A stretch of DNA of 64,000 nucleotides from JAGVSZ01 sp963747775 (GTDB lineage Bacteria > Pseudomonadota > Gammaproteobacteria > Burkholderiales > SG8-39). The position numbers and the translations under genes are program-made. Shown here piece after piece: positions 16,241 through 25,742 of this stretch. The number at the start of each line of letters is the position of its first letter. Position 1 is the stretch's first letter. The notes under the pieces are model-generated. The model was not told where the DNA came from. It saw only the letters and a list, made by a program, of their open reading frames with translations, and made no database searches. Where the stretch lies: assembly GCA_963747775.1 (NCBI GenBank), contig CAVVGT010000003.1, forward strand, positions 735,544-799,543, given 5' to 3'.

Positions 16241-17436
16241 GCAGCCCTGTGAACGTCGCGGTTCTTGGCGCCACCGGCTCGATCGGGCGCAGCACGCTCG
16301 ACGTGATCGGGCGGCATCCGGACCGGTTCCGCGTGTTCGCGCTAACCGCGAACACGCAGAGCAAGGAGCTCTTCGATCTGTGCGTATCCCATCGGCCGCG
16401 CGTCGCAGTGCTCGGCGACGTGCGGGGCGCGAGCGCGCTCATGGCGCGCTTGGCTGCGGCGAACGTGCCGACCGAGGTGCTGGCCGGCGAAGGCGGGCTG
16501 ATGTCCGCTGCCGCTCACCCCGAGGTTGACGTGGTGATGGCGGCGATCGTCGGGGCCGCCGGGCTGCCACCGACGCTCGCCGCGGCGCGCGCGGGCAAGA
16601 AAATCCTCCTCGCGAATAAGGAGGCCCTCGTCATGGCCGGCCCGATTTTCATGGGCGCGGTGCGGGAGCGGAGCGCACAGCTGCTGCCGATAGACAGCGA
16701 GCACAACGCGATCTTCCAATGCCTGCCGCCGCGCGCCGCGCTGGGGCTCGAAGCCTGTGGCGTGCGACGGATCCTCCTCACCGGCTCCGGCGGGCCGTTT
16801 CGCACCCGTGCGCTCGCCGAGCTCGCGGCGGTTACGCCCGACGAGGCCTGTGCGCACCCGACGTGGAACATGGGTCGCAAGATTTCGGTCGACTCGGCCA
16901 CGATGATGAACAAGGCGCTCGAGGTCATCGAGGCGCACTGGCTCTTTGGCGCCCCGCCGTCCCGAATCGAGGTCGTGGTGCATCCGCAAAGCGTCGTCCA
17001 CTCGATGGTGGAATACGTCGACGGCTCGGTCATCGCCCAGCTCGGGCATCCCGACATGCGCACGCCTATCGCTCAGGCGCTCGCGTATCCCGAGCGAATC
17101 GACGCAGGCGTTCCGTCCCTCGACCTCGGCCGGCTCGGCGCGCTCACGTTCGAGGCGCCGGACTTCAAGCGCTTCCGCGCGCTTGCCCTCGCCTACGACG
17201 TCCTCGCCGCGGGCGGCACCGCGCCGGCGATCTTCAACGCGGCGAACGAAGTCGCGGTCGCGGCGTTCCTGCGCGGCGAGCTGCCGTTCGTTCGCATTAC
17301 CGACGTGATCGAGGCGGGGCTCGCGCGCGTCCCGGTTTCCGCGGCGGAGACCGTCGAGGACGTGCTGGAAGCGGATCGCCGCGCCCGGGCCGCTGCCGGA
17401 GCCACGGCCTCGCGACAGGTTGCGAGGTTGGCATGA
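16237..17436 (+). CDS. dxr: 1-deoxy-D-xylulose 5-phosphate reductoisomerase
   Basis: Second step of the MEP isoprenoid pathway (DXP to MEP with NADPH). The 399-residue protein shows the NADPH-binding GATGSIGRSTLDVI, ANKEALVMAG, the DSEHNAIFQCL metal/substrate site and the flexible loop region HPTWNMGRKISVDSATMMNK. Start and stop both overlap neighbours (cdsA, rseP) by ATGA, so translation is coupled. Confidence 0.97.
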   Translation: MSSPVNVAVLGATGSIGRSTLDVIGRHPDRFRVFALTANTQSKELFDLCVSHRPRVAVLGDVRGASALMARLAAANVPTEVLAGEGGLMSAAAHPEVDVVMAAIVGAAGLPPTLAAARAGKKILLANKEALVMAGPIFMGAVRERSAQLLPIDSEHNAIFQCLPPRAALGLEACGVRRILLTGSGGPFRTRALAELAAVTPDEACAHPTWNMGRKISVDSATMMNKALEVIEAHWLFGAPPSRIEVVVHPQSVVHSMVEYVDGSVIAQLGHPDMRTPIAQALAYPERIDAGVPSLDLGRLGALTFEAPDFKRFRALALAYDVLAAGGTAPAIFNAANEVAVAAFLRGELPFVRITDVIEAGLARVPVSAAETVEDVLEADRRARAAAGATASRQVARLA

Positions 17437-18797
17437 GTCTGCTGCATACGATCGTGTCGTTCGTGGTGGCCCTCGGCGTGCTGATCGTCGTGCACGAGCT
17501 CGGTCACTACCTGGTCGCGCGCTGGTGCGGGGTGAAGGTGCTGCGGTTCTCCGTGGGGTTCGGGCGCGCGCTCGCAGCGCGCCGCTTCGGCCCCGACCAG
17601 ACCGAGTGGATCATCGCGGCGGTTCCGCTCGGCGGCTACGTGAAGATGGTCGACGAGCGCGAGGGCCCGGTCGCGCCCGAGGATCTGCCCCGTGCCTTCA
17701 ACCGCCAGGGCGTCTGGCGACGCTTCGCGATCGTCCTGGCCGGGCCTGTCGCGAACTTCCTGCTCGCGATCGCGCTCTATTGGGGCCTCTTCATGGGAGG
17801 CGTGCAGGAGGCGAAACCGATCATCGCGGCACCGGACCCCGGAACCGTGGCGGCGCGCGCCGGCCTCGTGCGCGGCGATACCGTCCGGGCGGTGAACGGC
17901 GAGCCGGTCGCGAGTTGGCAGGAGGTCCGCTGGCGCGTGCTCCAGCTCGCGCTCGATCGCAAGGATGCGCGGCTGGAGGTGCAAGGCGCATCCGGGACGC
18001 TGGACTGGCGGACGCTGGACCTCGCGCAAGTGAAGGCGGACGAGGTCGAGGGCGATCTGCTGGCGCGTCTCGGATTACGGCTCTATCGGCCGGAAGTGCC
18101 CCCGACGATCGGGCAGGTGGTGTCGGGCGGCGTTGCGGAGCGGGCGGGGTTGCTCGCGCGCGACCGGGTCTTGGCGATCGATGGCCAAACGATTGCGACC
18201 TGGGACGCGTTGGTTGGGAAGGTGCGCGGCAGTCCCGCGCGGCCGTTGTCGCTCGACGTCGACCGGGCCGGGAAGCGATTGCGCATCGAAGTGACGCCGG
18301 AGCCTGTCCCTTCGGGCGCCGAAACGATCGGCCGCATCGGCGCCGGCCCGTACGTCGAGCCCGGCACGATGAGCGCGTACCTGGTCGACGTGCGGTACGG
18401 CCCGGGGGAGTCGCTCGAGCGTGCGCTGGCCAAGACCTGGGAGATGTCGGTGTTCTCGCTGCGGATGCTCGGGAAGATGATCGTCGGTGAGGTGTCGTGG
18501 CGCAACCTCTCCGGACCGGTCACGATCGCCGATTACGCCGGGCAGTCCGCGCAACTCGGCCTCCTGCCTTATCTCGCGTTTCTCGCCCTCATCAGCATCA
18601 GCCTCGGCGTCCTGAATCTGCTGCCGATCCCTCTGCTGGACGGAGGGCACCTAATGTACTATACGATCGAGGTTCTGAAGGGGAGCCCGGTGTCGGAGCG
18701 CGTGATGGAGCTCGGGCAGCGCGCGGGACTGGTGGTGCTTCTGTTCCTCATGGCGTTTGCGTTCTATAACGATATAAACCGCCTGATTTCGGGCTGA
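17433..18797 (+). CDS. rseP: Site-2 zinc metalloprotease RseP
   Basis: Intramembrane protease that cleaves anti-sigma factors such as RseA and remnant signal peptides. The 454-residue protein has the HELGH zinc motif in the first membrane helix (His21-His25), two tandem PDZ domains (about residues 115-190 and 205-290) and the third ligand motif LLDGGH in a late membrane helix. It directly precedes bamA, the usual context linking it to outer-membrane stress control. Confidence 0.96.
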   Translation: MSLLHTIVSFVVALGVLIVVHELGHYLVARWCGVKVLRFSVGFGRALAARRFGPDQTEWIIAAVPLGGYVKMVDEREGPVAPEDLPRAFNRQGVWRRFAIVLAGPVANFLLAIALYWGLFMGGVQEAKPIIAAPDPGTVAARAGLVRGDTVRAVNGEPVASWQEVRWRVLQLALDRKDARLEVQGASGTLDWRTLDLAQVKADEVEGDLLARLGLRLYRPEVPPTIGQVVSGGVAERAGLLARDRVLAIDGQTIATWDALVGKVRGSPARPLSLDVDRAGKRLRIEVTPEPVPSGAETIGRIGAGPYVEPGTMSAYLVDVRYGPGESLERALAKTWEMSVFSLRMLGKMIVGEVSWRNLSGPVTIADYAGQSAQLGLLPYLAFLALISISLGVLNLLPIPLLDGGHLMYYTIEVLKGSPVSERVMELGQRAGLVVLLFLMAFAFYNDINRLISG

Positions 18798-18811
18798 GCC
18801 GCACGCCCTAG

Positions 18812-21091
18812 ATGAACACGCGACTCGTCGCGGCGCTGTTCGGACTGTTGCTCGCTCGGGGCGTCTTCGCGTTCGAGCCGTTCGTCGTCCGCGATATCCG
18901 GCTCGAAGGCATCCAGCGCGTCGAGGCCGGCACCGTCTTCAGCTACCTGCCAGTCAAAGTCGGCGAGACCATGACCGACGAGAAGGCCGCGCAAGCCATC
19001 CGCGCGCTTTTTGCGACCAGTCTATTCCGCGACGTGCGCATCGAGGTCGAGGGCAATGTGCTCGTCGTCGTCGTGGACGAGCGTCCCGCGATCGCGCAGA
19101 TCGACTTTGTCGGCATGAAGGAGTTTCCCGCGGATCAGGTCCGCAAGGCACTCCGGGAGAACGGCATCGCCGAAGGGCGCACCTTCGACAAGGCGGTGAT
19201 CGATCAGGCCGAACAGGAGATCAAGCGCCAGTACCTGACGCGCGGACGGTATGGCGTCACCATAACCACGACCGTGACGCCGCTCGACCGCAATCGGGTC
19301 TCGATCAATTTCACCGTCGACGAGGGCGAGGTCGCCAAGATCCGCAGCATCAACATCGTCGGCAACCGGGTGTTTACCGAGAAGCAGCTGCTCGACCTGA
19401 TGACGCTCCAGACGCCGGGCTGGATGAGCTGGTACACGAAGAGCGACCAGTACTCCCGCCAGAAGCTCTCCGGCGATCTCGAGACGATCCGCTCCTGGTA
19501 CCAGAATCGCGGCTATCTCGACTTCAACATCGAGTCCACGCAAGTCTCGATCACGCCGGACAAGCGCGACATCTACATCACGATCAACGTTTCGGAGGGC
19601 GAGAAGTACACCGTGCGGGACGTGCAACTCGGCGGTCAGCTGCTGTTGCCCGAGGCCGAGCTCGCCCGACTCGTCACGGTGAAGCCGGGCGAGCCGTTCT
19701 CGCGCGAGAAGCTCGCCGACTCGACCAAGAAGATCTCCGAGCGCCTCGGCGACGAAGGGTATGCGTTCGCGAACGCCAACGCGGTTCCGGACGTGGACAA
19801 GGAAAATCGCACGGTCGCGTTCACGATCATGGTGGACCCGGGGCGGCGCGTGTACGTCCGGCGAATAAACGTCGTCGGCAACACGAAAACACGCGACGAG
19901 GTGGTCCGGCGCGAGCTGCGCCAACTCGAGGGCGCTTTCTACGACGCCCAGAAGCTCCAGCTGTCGAAGCGCCGCGTCGATCGCCTCAACTATTTTGCTG
20001 AAGTGGATCTTGACACCGAACCGGTCCCAGGAACGACCGACCAGGTAGACGTCACCCTGAAGGTCAAGGAGAAGCCGACCGGGAACCTGCTGTTCGGGAT
20101 CGGGTTCTCTAGTTCCGACGGCGTGGTCCTGCAGGCCTCCGCAAACCAGCAGAACGTCTTTGGCTCGGGCAACGCGGTGGGAATTGCGGCAAACACGAGC
20201 AAGGTGAACCGCAACATCGGTCTCTCCTACACCGATCCGTACTTCACGGTCGACGGCCTGAGCGTTGGGGGCGACATCTACGACCGCCGCTTCGACGCCC
20301 AGCAGCTCGGCATCGGGAACTACATCACCGAGTCAAAGGGCATCGGTGGGCGCATCGGCTTTCCGATCACGGAGCTCGACCGTATCAACTTCGGTCTGAC
20401 GCTCGAGCAAACGGACATCGAGACGTTCGACAACAGCCCCCTGCGCTTCCAAGAGTTCGTACGGCAGAACGGCAACGACCCGAAGGCGCTGATCACGACC
20501 ACGTCCTGGGTTCGGGACCGCCGCGACAGCGCGCTCTGGCCGACGAGCGGGACCCTGCAGCGGGCGACCGCGGAGATCACGCTCCCGGTGCTCGACCTGC
20601 GGTACTACAAGCTGGGCTACCAGATCGGCTGGTATTACCCGCTGACGACCGACTTCACCTTGTTCTTGAATGGGGAAGTCGGATATGGCGCCGGCTACGA
20701 CGACAAGCAACTGCCCTTCTACAAGGCCTTCTTTGCCGGGGGCCCGACGAGCGTGCGGGGCTATCAGCAGAGTACGCTCGGTCCGCGGGACATCAACGGC
20801 GTGCTCGGCGGGAGCCGCAAGGTGGTGGGCAACGCCGAGCTCCTGTTCCCGGTCCCCGGCCTCGGGCAGGACCGTTCGGCCCGCCTCGGGGTGTTCTTCG
20901 ACGTGGGCCAGGTCTGGCTCGACCAGAACCCGTATACGCTGTCCGACATCCAGTTGCGATACTCTACGGGCCTTGTGTTCTCCTGGAACTCGCCGTTCGG
21001 CCCGCTCAAGTTGAGCATCGGCCAGCCGCTCAACAGCCAGCCCGGCGACCAGATCCAGAAATTCCAGTTCGTGTTCGGCCAGACGTTCTGA
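18812..21091 (+). CDS. bamA: Outer membrane protein assembly factor BamA
   Basis: Central Omp85 subunit of the BAM complex, which inserts beta-barrels in the outer membrane. The 759-residue protein has a signal peptide (cleavage near Ala20-Phe21), five POTRA domains (about residues 22-420) and a 16-strand barrel. The barrel carries the lid-loop motif SVRGYQQSTLGPRD, where Tyr replaces the more usual Phe of VRGF, and ends with a C-terminal Phe, the typical barrel signal. Confidence 0.97.
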   Translation: MNTRLVAALFGLLLARGVFAFEPFVVRDIRLEGIQRVEAGTVFSYLPVKVGETMTDEKAAQAIRALFATSLFRDVRIEVEGNVLVVVVDERPAIAQIDFVGMKEFPADQVRKALRENGIAEGRTFDKAVIDQAEQEIKRQYLTRGRYGVTITTTVTPLDRNRVSINFTVDEGEVAKIRSINIVGNRVFTEKQLLDLMTLQTPGWMSWYTKSDQYSRQKLSGDLETIRSWYQNRGYLDFNIESTQVSITPDKRDIYITINVSEGEKYTVRDVQLGGQLLLPEAELARLVTVKPGEPFSREKLADSTKKISERLGDEGYAFANANAVPDVDKENRTVAFTIMVDPGRRVYVRRINVVGNTKTRDEVVRRELRQLEGAFYDAQKLQLSKRRVDRLNYFAEVDLDTEPVPGTTDQVDVTLKVKEKPTGNLLFGIGFSSSDGVVLQASANQQNVFGSGNAVGIAANTSKVNRNIGLSYTDPYFTVDGLSVGGDIYDRRFDAQQLGIGNYITESKGIGGRIGFPITELDRINFGLTLEQTDIETFDNSPLRFQEFVRQNGNDPKALITTTSWVRDRRDSALWPTSGTLQRATAEITLPVLDLRYYKLGYQIGWYYPLTTDFTLFLNGEVGYGAGYDDKQLPFYKAFFAGGPTSVRGYQQSTLGPRDINGVLGGSRKVVGNAELLFPVPGLGQDRSARLGVFFDVGQVWLDQNPYTLSDIQLRYSTGLVFSWNSPFGPLKLSIGQPLNSQPGDQIQKFQFVFGQTF

Positions 21092-21152
21092 ACGCGAATC
21101 GATGTGGCGTGAGGCGAGGCGGGGCGCCGCAAACAAACAGCAGGAGACGAAA

Positions 21153-21668
21153 GTGAGAAAGCTGCAACTGGTGGTCTTCCTGGCGTTGCTCGGCTTCGCG
21201 AGCGCGAGCGCCGCGCAGGTGGAAGGCAGGATCGGGTTTGTCAACCTGGACCGAATCCTGCGCGACGCGGCGCCGGCGCAGCGCGCACAGAAGAAGATCG
21301 AAGGCGAGTTCTCCAAGCGCGAGCAGGAGCTCGCGAAGCTTGCCGAGCAGCTCAAGCGGACGCAGGAGACGCTCGAGAAGAACGCCATGACGATGTCGGA
21401 GACGGATCGCCGCAACCGGGAGCGCGACTTCGGCGAGATGAACCGCGAGTTCCAGCGCAAGCAGCGCGAGTTCCGCGAGGACCTCAACCAGCGCCGCAAC
21501 GAGGAGCTGTCGGGGATCCTCGAGCGCGCCAATCGCGTCGTGCGCCAGATCGCCGAGGCCGAGAAGTACGACGTCATCCTCCAGGAGGCCGTGTACGCGA
21601 GCCCGCGCATCGACATCACCGACAAGGTGATTCGCGCGCTCGACGACACCTCGCCGGGCAAGAAGTAG
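21153..21668 (+). CDS. skp: OmpH/Skp family periplasmic chaperone
   Basis: Skp shields unfolded outer-membrane proteins on the way to BAM. The 171-residue protein starts at a GTG placed 6 bp after an AGGAGA ribosome site; an upstream in-frame ATG (21102) would hide the signal peptide. The signal peptide runs to about Ala20-Gln21, followed by a core strand GRIGFVNLDRIL, long charged coiled-coil arms (EGEFSKREQELAKLAEQLKR...) and the C-terminal core YDVILQEAVYASPRIDITD. It sits between bamA and lpxD. Confidence 0.95.
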   Translation: MRKLQLVVFLALLGFASASAAQVEGRIGFVNLDRILRDAAPAQRAQKKIEGEFSKREQELAKLAEQLKRTQETLEKNAMTMSETDRRNRERDFGEMNREFQRKQREFREDLNQRRNEELSGILERANRVVRQIAEAEKYDVILQEAVYASPRIDITDKVIRALDDTSPGKK

Positions 21669-21679
21669 CGATCGGAGCG

Positions 21680-22720
21680 ATGGGGTCCGGCCCGGTCAGG
21701 CTCGGCGACCTCGCGGCTCGGCTCGGTGGCGAGCTGGTCGGCGACCCCGGGGTCGAGATATCCGCAGTCGGGACGCTTCGCGGCGCTGGTGCAGGCACGA
21801 TCAGCTTCCTGGCGCACCCGAGATTCCGCCCCGATCTCGCCATCACGCGAGCGTCGGCCGTGATCGTCGGGATGGACGATCGCGACACCTCCACGCTGCC
21901 CCGCATCGTCTGCAAGGATCCGTACGCGTACTTCGCGCGCGTCTCGGCGTTGCTCAACCCGCCGGCGCCGGTCAGGGCGGGCATACACCCCTCGGCGATC
22001 GTCGCCACCGACGCAGTGGTCGCGCCCACCGCGCAGGTGGGGCCCGGATGCGTGATCGAGGCGGGTGCGCGCATCGGCGTCCAGGTTTCGCTCGGCGCTG
22101 GCTGCATCGTGGGTGAGCGCGCGAGCATCGGCCCGGATAGCCGGCTGCACGCCCGGGTGACGATCTATGCGGACTGCGAGATCGGGGCGCGCTCCGTCGT
22201 CCACGCCGGGGCCGTCATCGGCGCGGACGGGTTCGGCTATGCGCCCGAAGGGGGCCGTTGGCTGAAGATCCCGCAGATCGGGCGCGTGCTGATCGGCGAC
22301 GAGGTGGAGATCGGCGCGAACACGACCATCGATCGAGGCGCGATCGAGGACACGATCATCGAGGACGGTGTCAAGCTCGACAATCAGATCCAGATCGGCC
22401 ACAACTGCCGCATCGGGGCGCATACCGCGATTGCCGGGTGCGTCGGGATCGCCGGGAGCACGACGATCGGACGCCATTGCATGATCGGCGGAGCCGCGAT
22501 GATCGGTGGCCATCTCACGATCGTTGACCGAGTGGTCGTCGCCGGCAGCACCGTCGTGACGAAGTCGATCCACACACCGGGCACCTATCTGAGCGTCATT
22601 CCTGCCGAGGAAGCGCACGAGTGGCGGCGAATCGTCGCGCATCTGCGCGGCCTCGCGCGCGTGACCGAACGGCTGCGCGGGCTCGACCGGCGCGTGCGAC
22701 ACCTGGAGCAAGACGAATGA
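21680..22720 (+). CDS. lpxD: UDP-3-O-acylglucosamine N-acyltransferase
   Basis: Third step of lipid A synthesis; transfers a hydroxyacyl chain from ACP to UDP-3-O-acyl-GlcN. The 346-residue protein has an N-terminal uridine-binding domain (ISFLAHPRFRPDL), a left-handed beta-helix of hexapeptide repeats, and the active-site segment QIQIGHNCRIGAHT with the catalytic His. Its stop overlaps fabZ by ATGA. Confidence 0.97.
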   Translation: MGSGPVRLGDLAARLGGELVGDPGVEISAVGTLRGAGAGTISFLAHPRFRPDLAITRASAVIVGMDDRDTSTLPRIVCKDPYAYFARVSALLNPPAPVRAGIHPSAIVATDAVVAPTAQVGPGCVIEAGARIGVQVSLGAGCIVGERASIGPDSRLHARVTIYADCEIGARSVVHAGAVIGADGFGYAPEGGRWLKIPQIGRVLIGDEVEIGANTTIDRGAIEDTIIEDGVKLDNQIQIGHNCRIGAHTAIAGCVGIAGSTTIGRHCMIGGAAMIGGHLTIVDRVVVAGSTVVTKSIHTPGTYLSVIPAEEAHEWRRIVAHLRGLARVTERLRGLDRRVRHLEQDE

Positions 22721-23160
22721 ATGCGATGGATATCAAGGCGGTACTCGAGCACCTGCCGCACCGCTATCCCTTCCTGCTCGTGGATCGCGTGATCGAGATG
22801 GAGCCCGGCAAGAGCATCGTTGCGCTCAAGAACGTCACCATCAACGAACCGTTCTTTCCGGGGCACTTCCCGCATCACCCGGTGATGCCAGGCGTGATGG
22901 TGATCGAGGCGATGGCCCAGGCTGCCGCCATCCTTGCGTTCAAGTCGGGCGAGCGCCTGCCCGACGAGCATTCGGTCGTCTACTTCGTCGGTATCGACGA
23001 CGCGCGCTTCAAGAGCCCGGTGATGCCGGGTGACCAGCTCATGCTGCACGCCCGTATCGACCGGCATCTCAAGGGCATCTGGAAGTTCTCTACCGAGGCA
23101 CGGGTAGGCGAGCGCCTCGCGGCGGTTGCCACGATGATGTGCGCGCTGAGGGACGCGTAG
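22717..23160 (+). CDS. fabZ: 3-hydroxyacyl-[acyl-carrier-protein] dehydratase FabZ
   Basis: Dehydrates beta-hydroxyacyl-ACP in fatty acid elongation and competes with LpxA/LpxD for hydroxyacyl-ACP. The 147-residue hotdog-fold protein has the catalytic His in GHFPHHPVMPG and the catalytic Glu in VIEAMAQAAAI. A second in-frame ATG lies three codons later; the first is favoured because it gives the ATGA overlap with lpxD. Confidence 0.96.
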   Translation: MNAMDIKAVLEHLPHRYPFLLVDRVIEMEPGKSIVALKNVTINEPFFPGHFPHHPVMPGVMVIEAMAQAAAILAFKSGERLPDEHSVVYFVGIDDARFKSPVMPGDQLMLHARIDRHLKGIWKFSTEARVGERLAAVATMMCALRDA

Positions 23161-23165
23161 GAGGC

Positions 23166-23942
23166 ATGGCGACCATCCATCCCACGGCCATCGTCCATCC
23201 CGAGGCGCGGCTCGATGCGGGCGTCTCGATCGGGGCGTACTCGATCGTCGGGCCGCACGTCGAGATCGGCGCGGAGACGCAGGTCGGACCCCACACCGTG
23301 ATCGAAGGGCACACCCGGATCGGACGCGACAACCGCATCGGATCGTTCACCGCCCTCGGTGGCCCGCCGCAGGACAGATCCTACGCGGGCGAGCCGACGC
23401 GTCTGGAGATTGGTGACCGCAACACGATCCGGGAGTACTGCACGTTCAACACCGGCACCCGCAAGGACGCCGAGGTCACGCGCGTCGGCGACGACAACTG
23501 GATCATGTCCTACGTGCACCTTGCGCACGATTGCCAGATCGGCAACAAGACCGTCCTCGCCAACAATACCCAGCTCGCGGGCCACTGTCACATCGGCGAT
23601 TGGGCGATTCTCGGCGGGTTCTGCGGCGTGCACCAGTTCGTTCGGATCGGGGCGCACGTAATGCTTGGCGGGGGCACGATGTTGCGGCAGGACGTGCCGC
23701 CGTACGTGACCGTCGCCGGGAGCCCTCCGAAAGCGCTCGGGTTGAACGTGGAGGGACTGCGCCGCCGCAGCTTCACCGCCGCGGCGATCGCGGCGCTGAC
23801 CGAGGCCTATCGCACCGTCTATCGGCGCGGGTTCACGCTCGCGCAGGCGCAAAGTGCGCTCGCGCTCCAGGCCGCGTCGAGCCCCGAGGTGGCGGCGCTG
23901 GCGGAGTTCCTGCGCACGGCTTCCCGTGGCATCGTCCGGTGA
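23166..23942 (+). CDS. lpxA: Acyl-ACP-UDP-N-acetylglucosamine O-acyltransferase
   Basis: First step of lipid A synthesis. The 258-residue protein is a trimeric left-handed beta-helix; hexapeptide repeats (IHPTAIVHPEARLDAGVSIG) fill the N-terminal two thirds, and the catalytic His lies in YVHLAHDCQIGN. The C-terminal helical domain (LNVEGLRRRSFTAAAI) is complete. The ATG has an AGGAGG ribosome site formed at the fabZ stop. Confidence 0.97.
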   Translation: MATIHPTAIVHPEARLDAGVSIGAYSIVGPHVEIGAETQVGPHTVIEGHTRIGRDNRIGSFTALGGPPQDRSYAGEPTRLEIGDRNTIREYCTFNTGTRKDAEVTRVGDDNWIMSYVHLAHDCQIGNKTVLANNTQLAGHCHIGDWAILGGFCGVHQFVRIGAHVMLGGGTMLRQDVPPYVTVAGSPPKALGLNVEGLRRRSFTAAAIAALTEAYRTVYRRGFTLAQAQSALALQAASSPEVAALAEFLRTASRGIVR

Positions 23943-23952
23943 GCGGACGGAC

Positions 23953-25122
23953 GTGAGCGCACCGGTCCGGATCGCGCTGGTCGCGGGCGAGGCGTCCGGA
24001 GACCTGCTCGGCGGCCGGCTGATCGAGGCGCTGCGCCGCCGGCTTCCCGAGGGGGAGTTCTGCGGCATCGGCGGGCCGCGCATGGTCGCGGCCGGGTTCG
24101 AGTCCTGGTTTCCCCAGGAAAAGCTGGCCGTGCGCGGGTTTGTGGAAGTGGTCCGGCACCTGCGCGAGTTGCTCGCGATTCGCGCCGAGGTATTTGGGCG
24201 GGTTCGCGCGCTACGCGCCGATCTGTTCATCGGCATCGACTCTCCCGAGTTCAACCTCGGACTGGAGCGCAAGCTGAAGCGGGCGGGGCTGGCCACCGCT
24301 CACCTCGTCAGCCCGCAGGTCTGGGCCTGGCGGCGGGGCAGGATCCGCCGCATGAAGGACCACGTCTCGCATCTTCTCGTGCTGTTCCCCTTTGAAGAGG
24401 CGCTCTACCGAGGCACCGGCTTGGACGTCACCTTCGTCGGCCATCCGCTGGCCGACGAGATTCCCGAGGACGCCGACCGGGAGGCGGCGCGCGAGCAGCT
24501 GCGCCTGCCCGCGCACGCGCCAGTGGTCGCGGTGCTGCCCGGCAGCCGGCAGTCGGAGCTGGACATGATGTCCGGGATGTTCATCGAGGCGGCCAAGCTC
24601 CTGCACGCACGGCTACCCTCGGTCCGGTTCGTCGTCCCGCTGGTGACGCGCGAGACGCGCGACCTGTTCGAGGCGGCCCTGTATCGTCACAAGGCGCGCG
24701 ACCTGCCTATGGCGCTCCTCTTCGGTCATTCGCGCGAGGCCCTCGCCGCATGCGACGTGGCGCTCGCGACGAGCGGAACTGTAACTCTCGAGGCGGCCCT
24801 CACGCGGCGCGCTATGGTGGTCGCCTACCGCGTGGCACCGCTTTCCTATTCGATCGCGAAGCGCCTGATCCGGGTGCCCCACGTGGGATTGCCGAACATC
24901 CTCTGCGGCGAGGCGGTGGTGCCCGAGTTCATGCAGCACGATGCCACGCCGGAGAACCTCGCGCAGGCGGTGGGCAACATGCTCGTCGACGCGCCGTTCC
25001 GGAGGTCGATCGAGGAGCGGTTCCTGCGCCTGCACGCCGATCTGCGCCGCGACTCGGCCGAGTGCGCCGCCGACGCGCTGCTTCCGCTCGTGCGCGGCGC
25101 GACCCGCCGGGCCGCGCAATGA
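23953..25122 (+). CDS. lpxB: Lipid-A-disaccharide synthase
   Basis: GT19 glycosyltransferase joining UDP-2,3-diacylglucosamine and lipid X. The 389-residue protein starts at a GTG (the first start compatible with RIALVAGEASGDLLGG) and contains the family motifs SPQVWAWRRGRI, FVGHPLADE, VAVLPGSRQSE and ATSGTVTLEAAL. The stop overlaps rnhB by ATGA. Confidence 0.96.
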   Translation: MSAPVRIALVAGEASGDLLGGRLIEALRRRLPEGEFCGIGGPRMVAAGFESWFPQEKLAVRGFVEVVRHLRELLAIRAEVFGRVRALRADLFIGIDSPEFNLGLERKLKRAGLATAHLVSPQVWAWRRGRIRRMKDHVSHLLVLFPFEEALYRGTGLDVTFVGHPLADEIPEDADREAAREQLRLPAHAPVVAVLPGSRQSELDMMSGMFIEAAKLLHARLPSVRFVVPLVTRETRDLFEAALYRHKARDLPMALLFGHSREALAACDVALATSGTVTLEAALTRRAMVVAYRVAPLSYSIAKRLIRVPHVGLPNILCGEAVVPEFMQHDATPENLAQAVGNMLVDAPFRRSIEERFLRLHADLRRDSAECAADALLPLVRGATRRAAQ

Positions 25123-25742
25123 CCGCCGGCCGTCGCATCGTGTGCGGCGTGGACGAGGCCGGCAGGGGACCGCTCGCCGGGCCGGTGTACGCCGCGGCGG
25201 TGATCCTCGACGCCCGCCGGCCCGTCCGCGGCCTCGACGACTCGAAGCGCCTTGCCGAATCCGCGCGCCTCGAGCTCGCCGTCCGCATCCGCAGCCGCGC
25301 GCTCGCGTGGGCGGTGGCGTCGGCGACGGTCGCCGAGATCGATGCCCTGAACATCCTGCGTGCCAGCCTGCTCGCAATGAAGCGCGCAATCGAGAGCCTC
25401 GCGTTAACGCCGCAACGGGTGCTCGTGGACGGACTGCACTGCCCGCACGTGGGCATTCCAGCCGAAGCGGTGGTCGGCGGCGATGCCACCGTGAAAGCGA
25501 TCTCGGCCGCGTCGATCCTCGCCAAGACCGAGCGCGACGCGGAGATGGTGCGCCTGCACCAGCGTTTCCCGGCCTACGGCTTCGACCGCCACAAGGGCTA
25601 TCCGACCCCGGACCATCTCGAGGCGCTCCGCCGCGTCGGACCCTGCGCAGTGCATCGAGGAAGCTTTGGGCCGGTCAGGGAAATGCTCCTCGTGCGAAGC
25701 GCGCCGCTGCAGGTGGCGCTGTTCGACGACGCGGACCGCTAG
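25119..25742 (+). CDS. rnhB: Ribonuclease HII
   Basis: Cleaves RNA in RNA-DNA hybrids and at single ribonucleotides. The 207-residue protein has GVDEAGRGPLAGPVYAAAV (catalytic Asp and Glu), the third acidic site in RVLVDGLHCP and the conserved FDRHKGYPTPDHLEAL. The 3' end overlaps the convergent glycosyltransferase gene by 4 bp. Confidence 0.96.
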   Translation: MTAGRRIVCGVDEAGRGPLAGPVYAAAVILDARRPVRGLDDSKRLAESARLELAVRIRSRALAWAVASATVAEIDALNILRASLLAMKRAIESLALTPQRVLVDGLHCPHVGIPAEAVVGGDATVKAISAASILAKTERDAEMVRLHQRFPAYGFDRHKGYPTPDHLEALRRVGPCAVHRGSFGPVREMLLVRSAPLQVALFDDADR